This document shows, piece after piece, positions 59,032 through 64,000 of a DNA stretch of 64,000 bases. This DNA is from Heliocidaris erythrogramma (taxonomy: Eukaryota; Echinodermata; Echinoidea; Camarodonta; Echinometridae): assembly GCA_025617745.1 (NCBI GenBank), contig CM046873.1, positions 31,465,101 through 31,529,100 of the forward strand, written 5' to 3'. Every line of letters begins with the position of its first letter. Position 1 is the stretch's first letter. The notes below the pieces were generated by a model. It was given only the letters and a program-made list of their open reading frames with translations. It was not told the DNA's origin and ran no database searches. Made by a program: the position numbers and the translations under genes.

Positions 59032-59309
59032 CTAGATCTTTGACATCCCTATTGCAGATTTATAGCCCTACTGAAAAAAAAATCTCTCTGAAAATTTTAG
59101 TTTTATTGCCTTATGTAAAATTGATCTAATGATTATTTTCTTCCTCCTTCTTTATTGTTATTGTCCTGTAACTTAGACTGCTTCTAGATCTACTGAAAAT
59201 GCTTTGATTAAAACAAAAAGAAACAAAACTACCTAAAACAAACAAATAACAAAACAAAAAATATGGAGGAGTCTAACAGTTAGACTAAAAAATGAAGCCT
59301 AAAAAAATG

Positions 59310-59520
59310 AAGTTGATTGATTGATTGATTGATTTATTGATTTTATTCGTCAGGTATATTGCAATACAAACATAACCAGGTACCATGACAGGATAGCCCA
59401 TGAAAGCCGAAATGGCTTATTTCCAATGGGGTCCTCTCTAGACTCTACACTGTACACATCATTCTTTTTTATACTAAACAATGACAAAGAAAAAGAAACA
59501 CTAGGCCTATACAAATAAGA
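59310..59520 (-). repeat. Non-LTR 3' end, minus strand
   Basis: Starts with (GATT)n at 59311-59332, the reverse complement of an (AATC)n tail, followed by TTTATTCGTCAGG-type 3' sequence without coding. Confidence 0.5.
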
Positions 59521-60682
59521 AAAAAGGCCTCTGACTTAGATCTAAGTTAAATCAACATAGTCTAGACTCTAATTAGATATGTTACCTAGTCAGGGACATG
59601 TAAATTGATAATAGGCCTAGGCCTAGATACAAATATTTTAAATTCAGAGTAGGCTAGGCCTATAGAGACTAGACGCTTGCCTAACTTAGACCGAAAGCTT
59701 CAGTCTGAGTCTCTGTTCGTCGGGTGTTCCGCTGGACTACGTCTTGCTTCACTAGGAGAAGGTAAAAAATTAAAAAAAATGTTAAAGACTCCTCCGAACA
59801 GACAGTTTTCAGCTGTCTAGCCTTACTTAGAATCTAGACCAATATTATTTGGCCTAGGCTCTAGATGTGGACCTATTAAATACCAGCTTAGTAAAGTACA
59901 AGCCCCCGTCCCCAACCCCCCTCCCCGAGGCCAAAGTAGGCCTAGCCTAGGCTTTTCATAACAAATTAAGAACTAACAATAGTGTGACTAGGCCTATGTC
60001 AATTTGATGGTCTACGTTAAAATTCAGTGACAGGTTCGAAATTTGCAGTGTTTTTGTTTTGTTTTGTTTTGTTACGTTTGTTTTGGGGTTTTGGGTTGTT
60101 TTTTGTTTGTTTGTTTTGAGGGAGGGGGTCTCTCTCTATCACTCTCTCTGTAGATTTTACAGGCACTAGGCCTAGACCGTCATATCCAGACCATAGTTAG
60201 GTCTGACTTTAAACGGATTGATGGCCATATATATGCCCCCTCCGCTTGTCAGGCCAGATACACTGCCTGGACTCCTGGACCTGGAAATGGTCTTGGGACC
60301 GGGCTTGAGTTAAGCTTTAGGCCTAGATCTAGTTTAGTTTAGTTTAGTTTTTATATGTTAATGTTAGGAATTTTATAATATCTAGAGTAGAGAGCTGGAT
60401 CTATTCTAAGTTAGATCTGGAGCCAGGGATATAGTCTTTATAGATCTAGATCTACTCATTGAATTTGCTCATAACCTAGCCTAGGCTAGGGCTAAGTAAA
60501 GTTTGGTTTAGCCACCATTTATTCAGTCTGCAGTCTTAACTTAGTTAGATCTATAGGCCTACTGTATTGTTTGTTAACGTTGGTTTTGGTCTTTGTAAAG
60601 TTGGTCAAACATTGGCCTTTGATAAGTTGGTCAAACATTTAATATACAGACCTCTCATCAAATTAGGCTTAGTTTTACTTAC
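59521..60682. other. Region rich in TAGGCCTAG words, no gene
   Basis: Short words AGGCCTAG, TCTAGA and AGATCTA are greatly over-represented, and GTTTT reiteration occurs at 60055-60115. No coding sequence. Confidence 0.45.
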
Positions 60683-60909
60683 CGAAGATAAATTTTCAGC
60701 AACCTTTCAACCAAAGGATCAATCAGACAAGTATGTATAACATGGAAATCTCGTTTTGGTTGGACTCGACGAAACATAACCAGTGCCGGAACCAGTGCTG
60801 TGTTTTTGTGTATAGCTCTATGGTACATTTTGTGCGGTGCGATAAAATAATTTACACGTAAAATCCCATAGAGATATGAGCTGGAGAAATGAAAAGTTTC
60901 TGCCATCAA
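60683..60909 (-). CDS. Candidate first exon inside Harbinger-like element
   Basis: A 75-codon minus-strand frame starts MMAETFHFSS, contains FRRVQPKRDFHVIHTCLIDP and runs to a strong donor GTAAGT at 60682, in phase 2. It lies about 270 bp inside the right terminal repeat and reads inward, where a transposon gene would start. No family is recognised with confidence, and the next exon was not found; 58339-58456 has splice sites but is not open. It may be the start of a decayed element-encoded gene or chance. Confidence 0.3.
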
Positions 60910-61183
60910 TTAGCAGCCTTGGATAGATATGACGTCACTGCAAATCCTCCACGCTAATTGGTTGGTGGCCAAAATGTCGTTTTGTCGTGCTGGGAAAATC
61001 GCTCGCTGAGCGATTTTCTGAAACGACTAAAAACCCCTAAAAACGTCGTGCACGACGTTTCGGAAAATGTCGTGGCAGTGTGCACGGTGTCATAGGGTTT
61101 GCATTAGAGCGATTTTTCAGAAAGTCGTTCATGTCGTGCTGTCGTGTCGTTTGTCGTTTGTCGTGTTTGGTGTGAATCCGCCT

Positions 61184-62313
61184 TTACTCTCATATTATGA
61201 TGATTATGACACAAACTGTGTTTTGCAGTTATCACAAATGACGTTCTAGATCAAATATACAGTTTGAATATGTTTTCAAAATCTTCTCTGCTTGTTGCAT
61301 GTTATTTATTGATAGGAAAATATGGCAAAATTATGTTTCACAGATTCACAGCAAACTCAGTCTGAATTGTTCCCTGCTTCAAATAAGTGGTAGCTGCCAA
61401 ACAAATTTTGTAAAACAAAAAGAAAAAAGACGAAAAACGATAAGAATTGTAATGATGAGAACTTGAGATAGTGGTCTCTACTGCATGTGGAATAATAAGG
61501 GTTTTAAAAGGGTCATTCAACACGTTGTCATTATTTTGAAGAAGAAAAAAGTGCGCATAAAGTGTTTTTTTTTTCATTATCAAGCTTTCAAGAACGTGCA
61601 TGTATATATATATATATTATATTCCACTTGTTTTCTGTAGTTTTTGAAATGTTTTCTGAATTCGTAGCACTCGTGATTTCTTTGTTTTGTCTTTTGAATC
61701 CAAAATAGCAAAGACCTCCTACACTTTTTAATCATGTGTGTTGGCCTGTTACTCTCATATTATAATGATTATGACACAAACTGTGTTTTGTCAGTTATCA
61801 CAAATGACGTTCTAGATTATACAGTTTTAATATGTTTTCAAAATCTTCTCTGCTTGTTGCATGTTATTTATTTATAGGAAAATATGGCAAAATTAGGTTT
61901 CACAGATTCACAGCAGACTCAATCTGAATTGTTCCCTGCTGCAAATAAGTGGTAGCTGCCAAACAAATGTTGTAAAACAAAAAAAAGAGGGAGAGAGAAA
62001 GAAAACAGACGAAAAACAATAAGAATTGGGGATTAAATTGTAATGATGAGAACTTGAGATAGTGGTCTCTACTGCATGTGGAAAAATAAGGGTTTTAAAA
62101 GGGCCATTCAACACGTTTTCATTATTTTGAACAAGAAAATAGTGCGCATAAAGTGTTTGTTTTTTCATTATCAACCTTTCAAGAACGTCCATGTATATAT
62201 ATATATTATATTCCACTTGTTTTCTGTAGTTTTTGAAATGTTTTCTGAATTTGTACGCACTCGTGATTTGTTTGTTTTGTCTTTTGAATCCAAAATAGCA
62301 TAGACCTCCTACA
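61184..62313. repeat. 565-bp tandem intron duplication
   Basis: TTACTCTCATATTAT occurs at 61184 and 61749, and about 540 bp following each is nearly identical. The left flank of the Harbinger-like element (55150-55186) is the end of a further copy. The first unit jumps from CTCCTACACTTTTT to AATCATGTGTG and lacks the sushi exon; the second continues into exon B. Confidence 0.85.
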
Positions 62314-62368
62314 CTTTTTTATGTACCGGGGTATGAATCTAGTATTCATGTTTTCGTTTTTCATATAG

Positions 62369-62551
62369 CTGTGACATGTACCGTACCGTCATTGCAACCA
62401 AGCGTGTCTTCTTCTTGTACATCTGGTGGATCAATAAACTACAATCAGCAATGCAACTTTTCTTGTCCGACTGGTTATACCCGTACCGGACCGTCATCTG
62501 TCATCTGCACAAGCTCAGGGACATTCTCGTCATCGTTTCCATCTTGTCAGA
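62369..62551 (+). CDS. Sushi/CCP domain exon B
   Basis: Acceptor TTTTTCATATAG and donor GTAAGT frame 183 bp, phase 1-1. The protein matches exon A except for a handful of residues (for example GYTRTGPSSVICT in place of GYNRMGPSSVTCT), with all six Cys kept in YNQQCNFSCPTGY and neighbouring motifs. Same selectin-type CCP module. The preceding intron is the third copy of the duplicated unit, so exon B is a recent paralogue of exon A within the same gene. Confidence 0.9.
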
Positions 62552-62696
62552 GTAAGTATGGTCAAAGCAAGATTCATTATTGTAAGTTTAGCCTAATTAA
62601 TATTTTAAATATAAATAAAATGTTTTTTTAAATATCAGATGTCCCGCCAAATGACCATTATCATTTTTTCTTTAAACCATTAAGGCGCCAGTTTTA

Positions 62697-62747
<51 letters not shown>

Positions 62748-62762
62748 CATCAATCCTAACGC

Positions 62763-62802
<40 letters not shown>
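62697..62802. repeat. (TA)n and (GA)n microsatellites
   Basis: TA repeats at 62699-62743 and 62763-62775, then GA repeats to about 62804. Confidence 0.9.
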
Positions 62803-62807
<5 letters not shown>

Positions 62808-63033
62808 ATTATACTTGATCACGGTGGACAAAGTGATATGCAAAGTCATGTCCAATATTTAGTTTTCAAGATAAACAATATATATGAACATATTCAATTC
62901 AATTTTATTAAATTCAATATTAAGATTTAACAATACAACATATAACAATACAAGAAAGAAAAACCATGAGGAAATGTCGAGACGACCAACCTTACTAAAA
63001 ATAAATTGCAATGAACATTAAATATATAGAAAG

Positions 63034-63113
63034 CAGGCGCCTGGGAACGATTTTGTTACTGGGGGTGCTGTGAGCCAAAAATGTCTGACAAGCAAAAAAA
63101 AAGTTTCTTTTAT

Positions 63114-63163
<50 letters not shown>

Positions 63164-63360
63164 GTAAAGGCTACATTAGATGGACAGTTTTTTTTTCTTA
63201 TTACTATGCTCAACTGTCCACCTAATATAGGGGGCGCTTTTATGACGAAATAAACCGCATTGTTGTGTGTCCACCTAATGTAGCTTTAGGGCTCTTTTTA
63301 ACTACTTTTTAAAGAATAAACAAATTGCAGCACCCCCGCACCCCGGCTCCCAGGCCCCTG
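63034..63360. mobile_element. hAT-like MITE with nested MITE
   Basis: CAGGCGCCTGGGAAC and complement CAGGGGCCTGGGAGC form the ends. The flanks ATAGAAAG (63026-63033) and AAAGAAAG (63361-63368) match in 7 of 8 positions, as expected for hAT. It contains (TA)n and the 120-bp MITE. Confidence 0.65.
63167..63286. mobile_element. 120-bp MITE, second copy
   Basis: Near-identical to 52764-52880, again flanked by TA and inside a TA-rich tract. Confidence 0.8.
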
Positions 63361-63807
63361 AAAGAAAGTTTAAAAGATTAAATAGAGTACATAATATAAA
63401 GGAATAAATAATTTCGAATATATGACATATTTTATTGAAAAAATACATATTACCGCACAAACCCAACACAGGACAGTACAAGGCAGTTAAACCAAGAATT
63501 CAAAATTTCAAACACTTGTGATTAAGTACGATTAGACTTTTCTTGTAAAGTTATTCATTGAGTTAAGTGACACCATTTCCAGTGGAAGATTATCCCAGAT
63601 AACAGGAGCATGATGTCTAAAAGAGAATAGTGCGTAAGTTTTTATTAACAGTCCATAGATGATATTTATTTCTGCTTCATGTGTTATGGTCGTGTGCAGC
63701 TGAATTCAAAGTAAGCATTGATGATAATGAGTTATGGAGCATATTCTGCTTATGCTTTAAAAGTAATATTGCGCAGTAGTAAGAGTTGAGTTGAAAGACA
63801 GAATGAA

Positions 63808-63850
63808 AAAGGATTCATAATTCCGAAACTGGAAAAAAGGGTTCAAAAAT
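63808..63850. repeat. Remnant of GGTTCATAATTCCGAA array
   Basis: Two units, GGATTCATAATTCCGAA and a decayed GGGTTCAAAAATGG, of the family at 21.0 and 51.4 kb. The remaining 150 bp to the window end show nothing. Confidence 0.55.
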
Positions 63851-64000
63851 GGAAATTTCGTGAGGATTTTTGGAAAAAAAAAACATTTTTAGAAAGATAA
63901 TGTTATGAATAAAACTATAAACGTTGTATCCAAATTTTATAATGGCTCTAAAGTTACTTTTCATGTGTTTATAGAATTCTGATTTTGGTCCAATTTATGA

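Larger units (their letters stand above)
55187..61183. mobile_element. 6-kb Harbinger-like element, TTA duplication
   Basis: Ends AGGCGGATTCACACC extend as inverted repeats of about 55 bp (ACGACACACGACAAACGAC and complement). TTA lies at 55184-55186 and 61184-61186. The duplicated intron at 61741-61760 has the empty site CTGTTACTCTCATATT, so this is a real insertion. A 3-bp TTA duplication suits PIF/Harbinger. No DDE nuclease or Myb-like frame is recognised; one spliced-looking frame starts near the right end. Other content: hAT-like remnants, a (TTTA)n-type tail near 56190 and TC tracts at 56360-56420. Confidence 0.85.
62882..63780 (-). mobile_element. Non-LTR retrotransposon 3' fragment, interrupted
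   Basis: The minus strand near 63525-63780 gives a decayed reverse transcriptase C-terminus with HHAPVIWDNLPLEMVSLNS preceded by a SRNKYHLWTV segment. The likely 3' end is the ATTCAATTCAATTTTATT tail at 62895. A hAT-like element sits between (63034-63360). Confidence 0.6.

Overview
The window is animal nuclear DNA with canonical GT-AG exons, CpG-poor AT-rich introns, microsatellites and dense transposon debris. The mix suggests a marine deuterostome, most likely an echinoderm. The reasons are inverted arrays of 15-16 bp units like those of sea-urchin TU foldback elements, Penelope-like, Kolobok-like, Harbinger-like, hAT and Tc1 remnants, and a mucin/SEA/EGF/sushi gene. The species cannot be named from sequence alone.

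Host gene. The recognisable host coding sequence is on the + strand and reads as scattered exons of one secreted or membrane mucin-like glycoprotein: a Ser/Thr/Pro array (1-5457, partly dead), a mucin cassette (39941-40213), the second half of a SEA-like domain (40545-40740), the first part of an EGF-like domain (47624-47720), two mucin exons (about 48125-48942 and 49330-49995) and two six-cysteine sushi/CCP exons (54774-54956 and 62369-62551). The SEA donor and EGF acceptor are both phase 1. The 49330 mucin exon and both sushi exons are phase 1-1, so they can be duplicated or lost without breaking frame. That they form one transcript is inference. An orphan exon with a furin-like site lies at 18999-19114.

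Layout. 1-5457: decaying mucin minisatellite with a hAT-like insertion. 5957-8081: foldback element next to an inverted mucin-exon fragment. 9702-10313: Penelope-like remnant. 10628-13794: terminal-repeat element holding a non-LTR fragment split by a Tc1 element. 15059-17440: non-LTR retrotransposon (-). 19511-35612: two inverted arms with 15-bp arrays enclosing a second inverted-repeat composite (23131-32074), which contains a TTAA-flanked element, a hAT element with an 8-bp duplication, a ten-copy 224-bp satellite and a THAP-encoding TTAA (Kolobok-like) element. 36-40 kb: several MITEs. 40791-46226: three tandem 1.81-kb units inside the SEA-EGF intron, followed by a SINE dimer. 50.2-54.45 kb: inverted 375-bp arrays around another foldback. 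55187-61183: a 6-kb Harbinger-like element between duplicated sushi-exon units.

Several insertions can be dated relative to each other because the window also holds a paralogous empty site. No RNA gene, CRISPR array or prokaryotic feature was found. Most other open frames are low-complexity artefacts.
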